Notes under the pieces: model-generated
The model's input: only the letters and a program-made list of their open reading frames with translations
What the model was told of the DNA's origin: nothing
Database searches by the model: none
Source of the DNA: Lepidodermella squamata
Lineage: Eukaryota > Gastrotricha
Assembly (NCBI GenBank): GCA_047495785.1
Contig: JBLDXI010000055.1
Span: 1,612,001 to 1,676,000 of the forward strand
Length of the DNA: 64,000 bases
Direction of reading: 5' to 3'
Translations under genes and position numbers: made by a program
Shown here: positions 11,234-24,053 of the stretch, piece by piece
How positions within the stretch are numbered: position 1 is the first letter of the stretch
Layout of the letters: every line of letters starts with the position of its first letter

Positions 11234-12990
11234 TGCGAGTTATCGAGTTGAGGCGATTTTGAATGTAGAAAACAATTGCAGAGTTGGCGTTATCAAACCA
11301 ATCGGTAGTGCGACATTTAAAAAATGCGGTTCAACTTTGGAAAAGCAAATGCCGTTTGCTATACCATGTTGCAATCAATTTAAGACAATTCTCTAAAAAC
11401 AACAAACGGATTGTAGATAAAAAGTGGGCTTGACGATTGCCTGTTGCGCAAGAATGTTTGTTATTCAGCAAATTCATAGCTTTGAATGACAAAACGTGAA
11501 TTATGAGAAGCAAGAAGCGGTAATTTAAAGGCCTACATAAAGGCTTGCACCACCACAATCACGTGTTGGACTTTGGACTTTGTACCTTGCACTACTAATA
11601 TTGCTTAATGTATATACGGCGGCGGTTTCAATGTAAATTCTGCTTGCCGGCAGAATAATAATATACGTACGCTATACATGAGTATAATACCTACCGATGT
11701 TATATATTGCATGCGGGTTTATATTATTGCTTTGCGATATGAATTATGAGCTGCATTGTATAACGCGCTTACCGCATCAAGTAAAATAGGGTCACTTATA
11801 CAAGTCAACGTTGTTACGCGGCTTTTTGACCCTTTTATCGAGCAATGGCAATAACTGGCTGCAAACGCTAATGAGATATATAATTGTGACACGGAGCATT
11901 TGGGTAAACGCGAAGCGGAATCAGGTATTCGGAACTAGCAAAGAAACGAATAGCGGTAGTATTAAACGTTGCAGGAATAAAAAATAGACTCTAGCCACTT
12001 TTCATTTAGCACGATAGCGTCATGCCCCACTCTCGTCAATGAATATAATGCTGCCTCGTATACCCAGTAGTTGTAAGCGGGCATGTTACGCGAAAATTAA
12101 ATAGAAGGCCAGCTGATCAAAAGGCGTTGCGTAAAAATTGTCACATCGAAAATTTGTCAATTTCAAAATAAACACAACAGCACGTTGTGAGTAAAACCAC
12201 ACGACAGTGACTTAGAAATGGGACATGGAGCATGGAATGTAGCACTGTCAAGCGGTTGCCTTATCTCTGACCACACGAGCATTCAAAACGGCGCATTAAA
12301 AGCGGAAGTTGCGATTGACTGACACGACTGGAGAGCGTAATCTACCACATGGTGGTGACGATTACGGTGTGGATGATATTTATGTTTTCCTGCGACCAGC
12401 GGATTACGCACTATTTACAAAAGGCCGCCGCAATCGCCTGCCATCTCTTATGTCCACCAGCAGCTATTTATAACACGCGGTGGAATTTTCCGGTTTTCGC
12501 TATCACGTATCACTGCCTTTCACCGCCACCATTGTGCTGACGGTAGCGGTAACATTTACGTGGGGTTCCATGTCATTTATTGTCAAATTATTGTCAAATG
12601 ACAAATTCATGAGCGAACTGGAACCTCCGCGCGCTATTGCCAAGCTTAGTTATCATCTCGGGATTACTGCTATCAGAGTGTTTATTCGAAAGTTGGATAA
12701 TATTTCGAAAGTACAACCCACGAATGTTTTCGTAGACGCTTATCGCTTGCGTTAACAGTGTAATTGGACAGCAAAACAACACGTGAACATGCAAAATTAT
12801 GATGTCTCATCGAACTGGTTCAAACTTCCTGATTCACGAGCTCATAAAAAATATTCACGTGAACATAAGTATTATTCATTTACACAAAAAGCCGGTCAGC
12901 AATTTTTTTCTCTTTATTAATTGAGGAAATATCTTTCAAAATACATGCAATGTCATGCCAGTTGAAGTTTTCAGTTGTATAATAATGTTG
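11234..12990. other. Non-coding stretch, nothing assigned
   Basis: No supported gene. Two overlapping plus-strand frames at 12349-12755 are hydrophobic but lack homology, splice context and a sensible start, and they overlap each other in different frames. The 3' flank of the TMEM232-like gene ends at its stop (12991). Confidence 0.4.
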
Positions 12991-15900
12991 TCATTGTTTC
13001 GTCTGTGTCGGCGTTTCCAGTTCCACGTCCAAAGAGGCGTGAAGCTCTTTTATCCACTGATAGAAAAATGAAATTACTCAATCCCAGATCGTTGAAAACA
13101 TTAAGCATTATTACCTGGTCTTCCACAACATTCCTCAAATCGTTTGTAGCTCTGTGCTGAAATACCGCAGCCTTTACTTCAAAGCTATCGCGCAACAAAC
13201 GCTCATCGCTAAAAATGGAAAAACACTAGTAATGATCGTACATACCCATCATTTCCAACATTACCTTATCGCCGGCCGACTTGGCTTCACATTCACGGGC
13301 TCATGAATTTTAGTTGCAGATCTAAAGCCCGGGTCGCTCATAGTTTTTGTCGAACTGAGTGTTTTGTTGGACTTCTTCGTACCATCGTCTCTGGAACGCT
13401 TCGTCACAACGTTGGTCCTATCGCAATTTTCCAAGCCACTATTTCCTCGCCGACTGTTTTCTTTCCAATGCTTCTCACTTTTTGCTGACAAAGTGGGAGA
13501 GATGGGGCTTCCCACGTCAACCAAAGCTCGCGTTGGCAAATAATGTTTGGCCAATGATCTACCCATTCTGCATGATAATCCGATGTAGCGATTGGATAGA
13601 ACTCCCGGTAGAACAGCTTGATAGTACCATGGCTATCAAATTGAAAAATGTGCATATGTCTCATCGAAGAAACGTGAACAAACGCTAGTCAACGTTGCAG
13701 CCGCTAACCAATCGCTTGTGCCCTGTTGCTCTACTGGCGCAGGCTGACCGCGGCAATATTGAGACGAGCCGACTACTGGTGAAGATTTTAACAGCATATC
13801 TGCAGCTGCAGAAACGCCGGCTCTAAGTGAATCGTTGGCGAAGCACCGTCGTATTAACATCAAACCCATCGCAGCAACATATCTGATTCTCCACTCATTA
13901 GAGGGATCTAACAAGGTCAAAATTATAAAGTTGGTAATCCATCATGAATAGTAGTACCTGGCATTTGCAGTACGAGAAGGTCCGCTAGAGAGGCAGTCTG
14001 AATTGCTTTGGGCTTTTCCAAAGGATCGGGATTATTGCGGTCACCGAGCAAAGCGTAACGTTGGATATTTATATCATGCGATCTCAGGCAAACGTCCACT
14101 ATGAGAAACGCGTAGTTTATTATCAGCTCGGCGGGCAGAGATTGCAATAAACGCTGAGATAGGGAATTTAATGAAATTTGATCAAATTAACTGATTTCAA
14201 TTAATTGGTTATACCTCAGACCGCTCAATAGAAGCACTGTTACCGCCACATTTGCTTTCTTTCCACTTGTGCCACAACTTTCGACCCTCCTCTGGATTAA
14301 ATGATCGATGACAATAAAAGACTATATTCAAGGCAAGCATTTACGATTGCACATGAAGAGCCGTTCAATTGTTTGAAGAACTTCCATATCTCTGTGAGCT
14401 GCATCGCCGAGAAGATAGAGAGCGATGGCACAATCGAGCCAGTTCTCGGCCTTAGTCATTATGTCGCATTCGACTAATCCAAGTAATGCATGCTGCAAGT
14501 CTTCTCTGCCGGCATAAAACTTGCTTTCAACAGCCCTGAAAACGTCCAAAGCGTGCCAGAGGGACGGACTTAAAGCATGGACTCCCTCAGTTATTGCTCG
14601 AGTGACAGGTACGTCTTCCTGCGATAGCTAAATGATCAATCGTAATTTAATTTGGCTACATAAGACACAAGTCCCCTTACTCACCATGGATGCGCTGGTA
14701 TTGAGCTTCTCCAGTTTAACATCTGTAGAATTTATTTCATCCATCTCCGCGAGTTCGGCATTGGACAAAGTTAACGACACACCATCTGTAATCATTTTTC
14801 CAACGTGTTCAATAATTCGAGCGGATAACCAAGCATCTGGATAATTTTGATAAATGGCAACGAGATTCTCAAATCCGTGTAGCTGATATGCTAAGCGTAA
14901 TCGAAATTCCGAGTGTTTGTCATTGACGATTTTGCAAGTCATGTGATAAAAGTACAACCGCAGAAAAATCAGACGGCCTATCTAAAGAATTTAATACCTG
15001 ACTTATTGGAAATTCAATACAGTAACAGCAGTACTAACATTAAGCATTCTTAGTTCGGTGCTTGATATAGCTTGTTGCCTGCTTGTTCGATTGCTGATCC
15101 AGTAAAGAATAATTTCCGCTACATCGAAACAAACTGGGACCTGCGAATTGAACGACATGATACCGTCAGATGGGGCGACTTTGGCCATGGGGGTGACATT
15201 GCCATAGGTTTTTGCGATCGAGTTTAGATTACACACGACGTCATTTTCTCAGACATGATACATGTCAAGTAGGATGTCAATGGAAAGCCCTGCTGATGGA
15301 GAATTTAATTATGTACGTCGTGGAACCTTTTGGGCCGTATGTACCTTGATAAATGATGTGGAAGGGTGGCAAAGTGACCCTGAGTACGGTTTAGATGCAG
15401 ATGGGGTGACTTTGCCCTAACTCAAACCGCAGGTGGAAAGGTGGATACCTCACAAGTTGGGTACCGCTGGATAGCTTGTGTCGGGGGCTGCTCGAAAGTG
15501 ACAAGGTCTTTTCATTTTGAGCACACCTGGTCGACTTTAGAGTCATCTATATTCTGCCGAAAAGTGTATTTTTTCGCTCAACTTTACCTGTGTTTAATTA
15601 CCAGGTATTGTTAAAGGCTGAAGTATGTTCGAGACATTCCAGTTGGTCTTTTCTCGGGCTTTTCAACGGTATCCCACTCAAGGGGTCTTTATCTTGATAC
15701 CTCTGAGATATGGCTATGCGAAAGTCGCCCCATTTTTCCGTGGCAATGTCACCCCACTGTCCAAAGTCGCCCCATCTGACGGTACTTAATGACGAGGTCT
15801 GAGCAACTGATATCATACCAAAGCATCTGAAAGCGCAGTTTGCACCAAAGATACCCACAGGATGTCTAAAGATGCTGTAAATTCATGAACGTCAATGAAA

Positions 15901-16407
15901 TATAATTAATGAGTAACTAAAGTGTAACCATTTATAATGTCCCTGTCTTCGCACTGAGCCAACTGCACGCATTCCCGCCACGCCAGAGCTGTGTCCACGT
16001 GGATGCCTTCGCCATTACTGGAAATGCCGGCTAAACGCTAATTTAGTTCATTGCGAAATGATATGCTATAATGCGGAGTAGTGTGAAATCCACAAATCAT
16101 ACCTTGATTCTTTCCAGCAAAGTGTACGCTCTTTTTTTAAATTGAAGTTTTGATACTTCACTTTGTTCTTGGTTGAACGATCTGACAAACGCACTTTTGA
16201 CCCTGCAGGGAGCTCTGAAAGATTGAGAGAAGCGGTTAAAGTTTTAAAATTATAACAGGTGACAACAAACTCCTTTGCATTCGCCGCTTCTAGTTTTCGC
16301 CGCTCTTGCTCGTGAAAGTCTCTCAGCAAACGCTCTTGAAGAGACACGCGGTAGGAAGTACTGAGAATTCCGAATTTGAATGTCTTTTCAACCTTTTGTA
16401 TAGGCAT
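12991..16407 (-). CDS. TMEM232: TMEM232-like protein (sperm/cilia-associated family)
   Basis: Fourteen exons traced by phase: 16257-16407, 16103-16212, 15929-16037, 15819-15874, 15039-15140, 14685-14981, 14345-14627, 14215-14291, 13958-14153, 13684-13907, 13411-13616, 13265-13354, 13115-13208 and 12991-13056, about 686 residues. Introns are about 45-75 nt except the fourth, which holds a MITE. The N-terminus (MPIQKVEKTFKFGILSTSY) and several helical blocks (ALAWRECVQLAQCED, SNEWRIRYVAAMGLMLI, VVEDQWIKELHASLD) resemble TMEM232, as does total length (human about 657). In mammals TMEM232 is needed for sperm flagella. The first intron boundary (16213-16256) is the least certain. An in-frame upstream ATG at 16482 would add 25 hydrophobic residues; 16407 is preferred by family similarity. 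Family assignment rests on remembered motifs and should be confirmed by a profile search. Confidence 0.65.
15163..15782. mobile_element. MITE with TA target duplication inside a TMEM232 intron
   Basis: A 620-bp element with terminal inverted repeats beginning CCGTCAGATGGGGCGACTTT. The first 22 nt are identical in both ends and similarity continues for about 40 nt. It is flanked by TA on both sides (15161-15162 and 15783-15784), as expected for the Tc1/mariner group. Degenerate copies of the GGGGTGACTTTG motif recur inside. It has no transposase frame. It lies wholly within intron 4 (15141-15818). Removing it with one TA leaves a 56-nt intron, the normal size for this gene. Confidence 0.88.
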
Positions 16408-16762
16408 TATGTCAAGAAACAGCCGTATTGGGGTAACGCATCCCCAGCATGCAGCTGCTGCAGCTGCAAAAAGAAACCGCATACATGTAACCTCGCGTTG
16501 CTAAGCACGCCGTTTTTTATTATATTCTCAAATAATATAAAAATGCAAATTGGTAATTTATAAGTATTTTTTTAATTACAGTTGTGAAAAAACTTTAGTC
16601 ACATTTTCCGCGTGTCTAGTTTTCTTGAGCGGTTTGAAAATCGCCCACCAACCACTCTTACTGCGTTCGTACACCTTCCATGTGAGCAATTTTTCTCAGC
16701 GATACATCAAATTCCATTGATTCTTTGTGTTCTATCTCCAAGAAACCAGCGCACTTTTAATA
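16408..16762. other. Divergent promoter region, TMEM232-like / RPS27
   Basis: About 355 nt between two divergently transcribed starts. No coding signal. It must hold the promoters for both genes. No clear TATA box or other motif could be singled out. Confidence 0.4.
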
Positions 16763-18427
16763 ATGCCCGTAAGTTTTATGCTATTTGTATATTCGCAGAT
16801 ATCATTTGATCATTTGATTTTTGACTAATTGAATTTTACTGGGCAGTCCCAGGCGGTTTTCAGTTTTCATCCGGCTGTTTACTAGTTAGCTTTCGGGACA
16901 GCTTCTTTTCAAATATTTTGAATAGTTACAGGTTTTAAGTTAATGATTGGATAATATGTTACCTTGAGATGTCTGTTAATTTCAGACACACCGTTGTGTT
17001 ATGTATTACATCCATTATCCAGGCACCAGGCACGATATTGGAATATCAATGTTTATTTTCTAAGCATATGATACCAAGAACCAAGCGTAAACGCTATATA
17101 GTTTGTTAATTCATGATGTTTTAGATCTTCGCGTCACGGCGAGAATTCAATGAAATGGCGATGTTCAATGAGTTCTTGTTATTCAGTAGTAGTAACTCCG
17201 GGGTTAACTCTTCGAGGACCGAAATCGTCGCCGAACTATCCGTTTATTTGAAGACTCGCCGTGGAGCACGCATCACTAAAACCGCGCGAGTTGAGAAGTA
17301 GAATTTTCTGTTGGCTGGTGATTTTTTATAGGCGTGTGAAGATTCTCTGTCAAGTCGCAACCCGTTTTTTACGAATAAAATATCTATGCGGTATGTGATG
17401 GTATTTGATTGTTAATGTGACTAATGTGATTTCCCCCATCGCTGGGAGTGTCCCAGGTCCTAATTATGTGTTAATAGGAGGGATTTTCTTGATTTACGCT
17501 GCGATATTTTGGCTTATTGCAGTCTACCTAACCCCAAACATGGATAAGAACGAATAGCTAAGTCTGGCCAACAATAGGTACCGGATGTTTTCTCTGAAAA
17601 AGCGATAGCTAGTGCACTTTTATTATTGCGCACGTGCCCTATTTATACAACAATTAGGAAAATTGGTAGTTTTTTGGCATCTCAAACTAGGAACCCGAAG
17701 TGTTAAGGTGCCATAGTGTCAATTCATGTTAGTGTTAGTTAAGTTTTAGACAATAAAATGTCAGCAATGCCATTTTACTAATTATTAATTACTAATTAGC
17801 TTCGCGATTCATACGCAATAGCCAATGTCACCCGTAGATAATCGCAGAAATAGTCTGGATTCGCCGTTTTTCGAAATGACCTACGCGGCTTCAATTTGAG
17901 GCGATAATTAATTTGAAAGGCAATATATACTAGCATAGTTGAAGTCGATATGTCGAACCGGCAAACTGCCGTATTTCTGAGTTTTATTATGGGACATTTA
18001 TGATATTAAAAATTCAACAAATCCATCATAGCAGCATTTTTTCTCAAACTTATTTTTTTAGATCTCTCGGGACTTGCTGCACCCAACCTACGACGAGGAG
18101 AAGCGCAAATGCAAGCTTAAGCGCCTTGTCCAGAGCCCAAACTCGTTCTTCATGGACGTCAAATGCCCCGGTAAGCAATATATTATTTGCTCATGTTACC
18201 TGCATTCTCGTTCGCTGTTTTCTTAATTCAGGTTGCTACAAGATCACTACCGTCTTCAGTCATGCTCAGACCGTCGTCGTGTGCACCGGCTGCTCGACTG
18301 TTTTGTGCCGGCCTACCGGTGGCAAGTGCAAGCTCACCGAAGGTTAGCCCGATTTTAGGTTGAAAAACGTCCGATATAATATTGTTGCTTTCAAACAGGT
18401 TGCTCCTTCAGGAAAAAGCAGCATTAA
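16763..18427 (+). CDS. RPS27: 40S ribosomal protein eS27 (RPS27)
   Basis: Four exons: 16763-16768 (ATG CCC), 18062-18170, 18232-18342 and 18399-18427, giving 84 residues, exactly the usual length. The protein is nearly identical to animal eS27: [59 protein letters not shown] and [11 protein letters not shown]. The C4 zinc finger (CPGC and CTGC pairs) is intact. The tiny first exon is assigned because eS27 begins Met-Pro and ATGCCC is followed by a perfect GTAAGT donor. The first intron of about 1.3 kb is long for this genome. A poly(A) signal lies at about 18515-18520. Start exon confidence is moderate; the rest is firm. Confidence 0.93.
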
Positions 18428-18609
18428 GCGTCAAAATGAAACTTTTAAGATTTCCTATTTCATGCTGAGAGTCAGAAGAGATATCGAGAGTTGATACGTA
18501 AATTGTGATGGCAGAATAAAATCTAAAAGCTTGCATATTCCGGCCTATTTTTTACTACTTCATACGTATGGCGTTTTTAAAAATAATGAAGCGAGGAATT
18601 GTCCGAGCT

Positions 18610-20520
18610 TTATAATATTTGCACCACCTTCGTATCGTCTGGAATATTTATCGCGACTTTCTCTGTGTCGTTTGTGGTTAACAAAGTAGTTTCCCCTCCA
18701 CATTGGAGCTTGTATCGCCGGCCTCGCCATGAAACTTGCCGCGAGAATGTTCCGATGAGATGAACTACCGGGGAAGCTGTTTGCAGAAGAAGCCACCCCA
18801 TTAGCAGATATTTGTACGGCATCCGTTTTCGCCCATGCTTCGATCAAATTATACGTGATTATTGAAAAATAATGTTAAACAGATGCTCACCAGAAGACGT
18901 CTTAGAAGCACCCAATCTAGAATGCAAAAGGCTAATAAATGAATTCCAAGTACCACCCATATATTAGTCGCGAAAAGTTCATGCAAAGATAGTGCCCCAA
19001 TTATCCCCATTGCCAAGCACTCGGTGAAAGGTGAGATGATTTCCACTGCAGGTACCATCATTTGTCGCAATCTCTTCCACCTATAAACGGAAAAGGCTGT
19101 ATTTCAGAATGCCAGAAATATGAGAATGATTAGCAATGCAAAACTCCTTTCCTGAAATTAACTAGGTACCTATCGTTTGTTTGAAAGAAGTCGCATTTGA
19201 AATGTAAAAATTTAGAATTATTTTGTACGCGAGTGATTGCTAGGCGTATTTCTCATTCATAAGACCGCTTTGCATTAAATTCAGATGCCTTCAAAACGGA
19301 TACCTAGCTATCAAATCACTGCCTCACCTCAACACTCGCGAATACAAGTTCCGAAGAGTCAAATCCGGAGAGGTCGATGGATTGTGCAATGCTGGCCTTC
19401 TGCCAACCCGAATTTTCCAGCCGCTTAACGTTAGAACTTGGTTAAAGTATGTTCAGTCAACTCAGCAACTTACCTTCGATGAATATTTCTGGACAAGAAA
19501 TAATCCTCCGCTAAATACTTCCCAAAAGCTCCAAGACCACCGCAGCTTTCAATGGCTTCGCGTTTCATTAAGGTACTGCTGCCCAGAGCCACTGGGAATC
19601 CCATACTCGCCCACCAGAGTGAGCTTTTAGCCATTATTGAGGAAAAGTAAATTTGGTTGGTTGCGACACCTATAGTTTTGCGAAGTTGAGTGCAGATGAC
19701 AGGCACTTGCCATACCATGCCGATTCCATCTTCCGCCATGAATTCATTCACCAAGTCTAGCATGGTATCCTTTTCAGCTGCATTTCGTGTGGTGTAAAAA
19801 ATGTTTGAAGATCGGTGATCATAATAATACATAAGAAACAGCCTCACCTTTGACGCTCTGATCTGAAATCAAAATCAAATCGTATTTTGCTGCGTTGTAG
19901 CCAGGCATCATGTTCTCAATTTTCGCATTACAATAAATTCCACTGGCTGAAAATACAAATTTAGCTCTCATTTTGCGCAAAGCGAAGTTTGCTCAAAACC
20001 TCCAGATATCATCAGAGTTGCATCAACGTGGGGATACTTCTTTATCAAAGATTGAACGATATCATAAACTGGTTCCGTCGCATCGTGAATGCAGAATAGA
20101 AGCTCAAACTGTCATAATAAACTATTCAAGTTATCGATAATAAGGTCGTGCGATATGCATACATTTGGATAATTAAGCTGAAAAAATGTTTCCAGATTAT
20201 GTTGAAGACGATGGTCTCCTCCACTCAAAGGCTTCAAGATTGAAACTGGCGGGTACGATCGAAGTGGCAGTTTGATTGGGCGATATAAATGATTGTAGCT
20301 AGCGAAAATTCATCAAACCTAAATAGGATACTGACGACTGATCTTACCTGTATCGTATCGCAATTATAAAACCGAACCATAGAAAAATGAAAAATGCCAA
20401 GCCGATGATGCTTAATACCAGGAAAACCAACGGCCAGATCGAGTCAACGGCAAGATCCGAAGTCCCATTTAAGGAAGGCGTCGAATCACCGATTATCAAT
20501 GTGTCTCCGTCTGGTTGCAT
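18610..20520 (-). CDS. UGCG: Ceramide glucosyltransferase copy 1 (UGCG, GT21)
   Basis: Transfers glucose from UDP-glucose to ceramide on the cytosolic face of the Golgi, the first step of glycosphingolipid synthesis. Eight exons: 20348-20520, 20163-20298, 20000-20108, 19848-19946, 19474-19777, 19328-19423, 18891-19080 and 18610-18837, about 444 residues (human 394). A Thr/Ser/Asp-rich N-terminus precedes a signal-anchor helix. The GT21 landmarks follow: VSILKPLSGGDHRLQHNLET, the first Asp site in FCIHDATEP, the second in AAKYDLILISDQSVK (human CDSGIR), the catalytic-base region AEDY, and the R-x-x-R-W motif RVLRW, split across an exon junction. Two further membrane segments and a C-terminal SWRGRRYKLQCGG follow. 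It is paralogous to the copy at 32.6-34.6 kb. Confidence 0.9.
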
Positions 20521-20757
20521 AATTTTAGTGTGCTATTATGTCAGCCGTGCGACGAGGTGAGAACTAGCGCATGTTCTTCGCCTCATTGCTAATCCTCTGC
20601 GACCTCAAAATTACCAAGCCCCGTCTTCCTCTTCTTATCTTCCACCGTCTCTGTTCTCTCCGTAACATGAGGCCACGTTGTAAAATCAACAGCGGTTTAT
20701 TAACAGATCTTGTCAAAATTGCGTAAAAATCATGGTAAAAACGTCAATTAGCGGAAA

Positions 20758-22736
20758 TCAGAATGTCAGTCTTGCGTCAACCCTGGCCAATAATTGTTTG
20801 CAGTCGTCCAAAGACGGATCACGTACGCTGATCAATTCGAAAGGCGGTTTTTGAGCGATTTGACTAGTACGATTGCACCGCTTAATAGTCATTAGGCCGC
20901 CCAGTGTCACGAGTTGGCATTTTAAACGGTTCATTGCATCGGTCAGCCGTTTGCCAGCTGCAGCATCTCGATTCATCGTTGCTTGAGTGTGGAGTTGCCG
21001 ACACTCTGCCGGCGTAATTCCAAGAAGAGACGCTAGCAGCTGAAATTACATTTTCGTAAAACAAATGCCCAAGTTGAATCGATACTTGCCTCCTGTGACA
21101 CTAAACATTCTATGGAATTGGTGGTGTCAGCAACTTTAACTTTGAGCGTTACTTCGTTCGGTGGGGCGATTTCAAGTTTGCCAACGGTAGAAAGAACGAA
21201 TCCCTGGTCAGTTTCAAACATTGAATGTAAAAATTAAAACCCCATAACCCGATTTTACCTTGATGACAAATAATTCGACGGATTCTTCAACCAAAGCTTC
21301 TGACCAGTACATAAAAGGCCTCTAATGTGAGTGATCGTCTTTATCAAATGAATCACTTCAATTTATAAACAAAGCTAACCTCCCGATCGATTCGGCTCTG
21401 AGGAGGCTCGTCATAGTTTAGATTGAAATCAGCGTCAAAGTCCCACGTGAATGCTCCATGTAGTTGGTTCTCATCTTGAGGAACTGGTTGAGGAGCGGGT
21501 TCAATTACAGGCTCCTCGACAGCCGCGATCAAGGCGTCATCATCAACATCTTCCTCTTCATAACCAACGGCTCTGCTAGCACTCGACGCAGAAATCGAAG
21601 CATTGATTGTAGTCGCAGTGAGAGTGGTGCTTTGCGTACTACGGCCGATGGCTGATACTTGCGATTCGCGTCCACCAGTCAAAGGCACACGCACGGTTGT
21701 AGCGGTTCGGTTGAACGACCCAGCCAAAAACTCAGCGTCGTCATCGTTTTGAGGTTGACGATTGTTAGCCATACGGTTCGCTGGGGGTTGACGAATAGGC
21801 GGCTGAACTGGTGCAGACACTTTCTCATTTAGACGGACGTTGCTAGAATTGGCAGATTGACCCAAAGGAGGTCTAGCATTATTAGACGGGGGATTTCGAT
21901 TTTCAACTGCATTTCGTACTGGCCGATTTTGATTGTTTCGATTGTTTCGATTTTGATTATCATTTTTTGCATTACTAATGTGACATGACAAATTCAGATT
22001 TATCATAGGATCGTTGAAAAATTTACCTCAATTGCATTTCAAGAATGCTCACAATACTATTTCTCTCGACTAGATTTTCAACTGCGCCGCCTAAAAATTT
22101 CACATTTTCTGCTTTCAAAAGTAACATCACTGGACAATTCGGTGCAACGTCGATGCCGCGTTTGCATAAGATTTGGCCTTGAAGTAACAATTTACAGCCG
22201 GGCTTCAAGTCGTCAAGATTTAACGCGGAAATCGGTGTGTACTCCATCGCGTTAACTTTTGTAACCCCATCAGTCAATTCCAATTTCAGCATCCTGCGAG
22301 GACCTTCTTTTTTCTTCTTCCAGTCAGATTTCCACTCAGCCCCTGGTTCGTCAGCTTCGTCTAGCTCACGGCCCCGTATCTTTTGAAGCTGGGCATAAGC
22401 CGGCTGGGCAACATCTCTAACGGAGTTCACCTGAACGCAAAACCGACCGTTCAGGGTAAAATTATCTTTTATCAGCAAATCATTCGGCAAACACGGCTGT
22501 TCGAGTTGAGCAAGGTCACAATGAAGCCATTGCACATAAACATTTTGGTTCAGTTCGTGTGCGAGCTAGCCGTAAAATGATAATTGTTACATTATGATTC
22601 CATTACAGTCTTTTGTTCATACGTGAGGTGTGTCTTCTAAAACGTATTCAATGCAAGCTACTAACCATTCATCGGGAACGACGATGCCATAGTTTCTGTT
22701 TAAAAAACGTTTGACTTCGTTGGCTGTTTGATTCAT
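20758..22736 (-). CDS. RMI1: RMI1, BLM-TopoIII complex subunit
   Basis: RecQ-mediated genome instability protein 1, the OB-fold scaffold of the Bloom helicase-topoisomerase III complex that dissolves double Holliday junctions. Six exons: 22623-22736, 22027-22565, 21380-21974, 21259-21321, 21090-21203 and 20758-21039, about 568 residues. The N-terminal helical domain and OB fold carry the family signature: VQWLHCDL, DVAQPAYAQLQKIRG, RMLKLELTDGV, AMEYTPI, PGCKLLLQG and LLLKAENVKFLGG. A long Asn/Gln/Pro/Arg-rich linker and a C-terminal OB-like domain follow. The fifth intron (21040-21089) begins GCAAGT instead of GT; this junction restores homology (CLVSQE joined to LLASLLGITPAE). A T-rich AG at 22748-22747 lies 10 nt before the ATG. 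Confidence 0.92.
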
Positions 22737-23289
22737 AATTTCTAAACTGACGCGTAAAAATAGCAGTTAAATGATTCCAGTTTTATCTTTCTTTAACTCG
22801 TGCAGCTTATAAACCCATTTCACGATTTTAGCACATGCAAGTCACTTGTCATTCAAGATATACTTTTCACCAGAAAATCAAGTCACTCATTCAGAGTAAT
22901 AACAATATTTAGTTTGACGTATTTACAGCATAAAGCACAATATAGCTGACTTTTGAGACAATAATTGTCAGGTAAGTTGACTGCCGGAATGTGTTGCCAG
23001 TGTTTTCACGATACGATCAGATCTAAAACACATTTCAGCTGAAATACCGATTACTCTTCAGAGGCACCGTTCATGTACAACCATTTCAAAACAAATAATG
23101 ATAATGATGAAGGATAACTGTGATCGAAATGAACAAATACGTCTTTCCCGCAATAAATAACGACGAGGATATCAGGCTGTAAAACAATGCCTTGGCTCAA
23201 ACAGTTCCTCTTTTACGCAAAGAATATATGCGAACGTCCACTCCGATCAATCATTTCCAGCATGGCAGTTCGAGAATTGAGTCCACTTC
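22737..23289. other. Gap between SEC11 and RMI1, no gene seen
   Basis: About 550 nt, AT-rich, without a supported frame. It holds the SEC11 3' UTR and the RMI1 5' flank on the minus strand. Confidence 0.4.
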
Positions 23290-24053
23290 TTATTCGCGAT
23301 GCAACAGGACGAAAACACCGAGGAGAACCAACACAGCATACTAAACAGAAATCAGAAAAGTTATAACTAATAGGCATTTAACACCCTTAAAATCTAACCT
23401 TGAATTTGGGGTAGTCGTTCATGATGATCGTTACCATCCCCATGTATGGGCAAAATCCTTTAGCTCGGCCAATCACGTCTTTCCTTTCGAGCCACATCTG
23501 ACCAGGTGAATATAGGCCTCTGTCGTCAACCTGGTTGTTATCACCTTTTGTCAAGAATTTTACAGTACCATTTTCACTGCAATAAACAAGTAAATGAAAA
23601 AGTTTAAATGCTGCTATTAGCACTTGTACCGTTCGTGGACTTTGATGACTCGGTGGACGATAGGTATCTCTTTTCCTTCAATTTTGAAAACGGTGATATC
23701 GCCAACTCTGATGGGGTCACTCATGTCATTTGTGAGCAGTAATAAGTCTCCCCGATGGAAAGCCGGCTCCATACTCCCACTGAAAAATTACACGTAGCGT
23801 GAAAAACAACGATAGGTCACATTTTAATCACCTGAGAACCACAACGATAGGACTTTCGCTGCCAGTAAATACCATTAATCCTTTCCAAATCATTAATGCT
23901 GATGCCACAATCATTCCGAAGTTGAGCACTTGGTAATAAACCTGCAAGTTAATTTTAAGAGCTGAATATATCAATAGTTGTAGTTGATCAGACCTGCCGC
24001 TTATCCATGCGACGAATTTCGTCCAAAAATTCGAATCGATCCAGGAACTCCAT
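23290..24053 (-). CDS. SEC11: Signal peptidase catalytic subunit SEC11
   Basis: Catalytic subunit of the ER signal peptidase complex, which removes signal peptides during translocation. Five exons: 23994-24053, 23832-23941, 23630-23779, 23399-23576 and 23290-23340, giving 182 residues (human SEC11A is 179). The N-terminal part is [12 protein letters not shown], followed by the membrane helix in [20 protein letters not shown]. The catalytic Ser is in [12 protein letters not shown] and the catalytic His (replacing bacterial Lys) in [11 protein letters not shown]. The Asp region [12 protein letters not shown] is also intact. The C-terminus ends in a second hydrophobic segment. All catalytic residues are present, so the enzyme should be active. 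Confidence 0.96.

Noticed and set aside
12349-12755. Two hydrophobic plus-strand frames
   Set aside because: They overlap in different frames with no family signal and no flanking splice sites that extend them.
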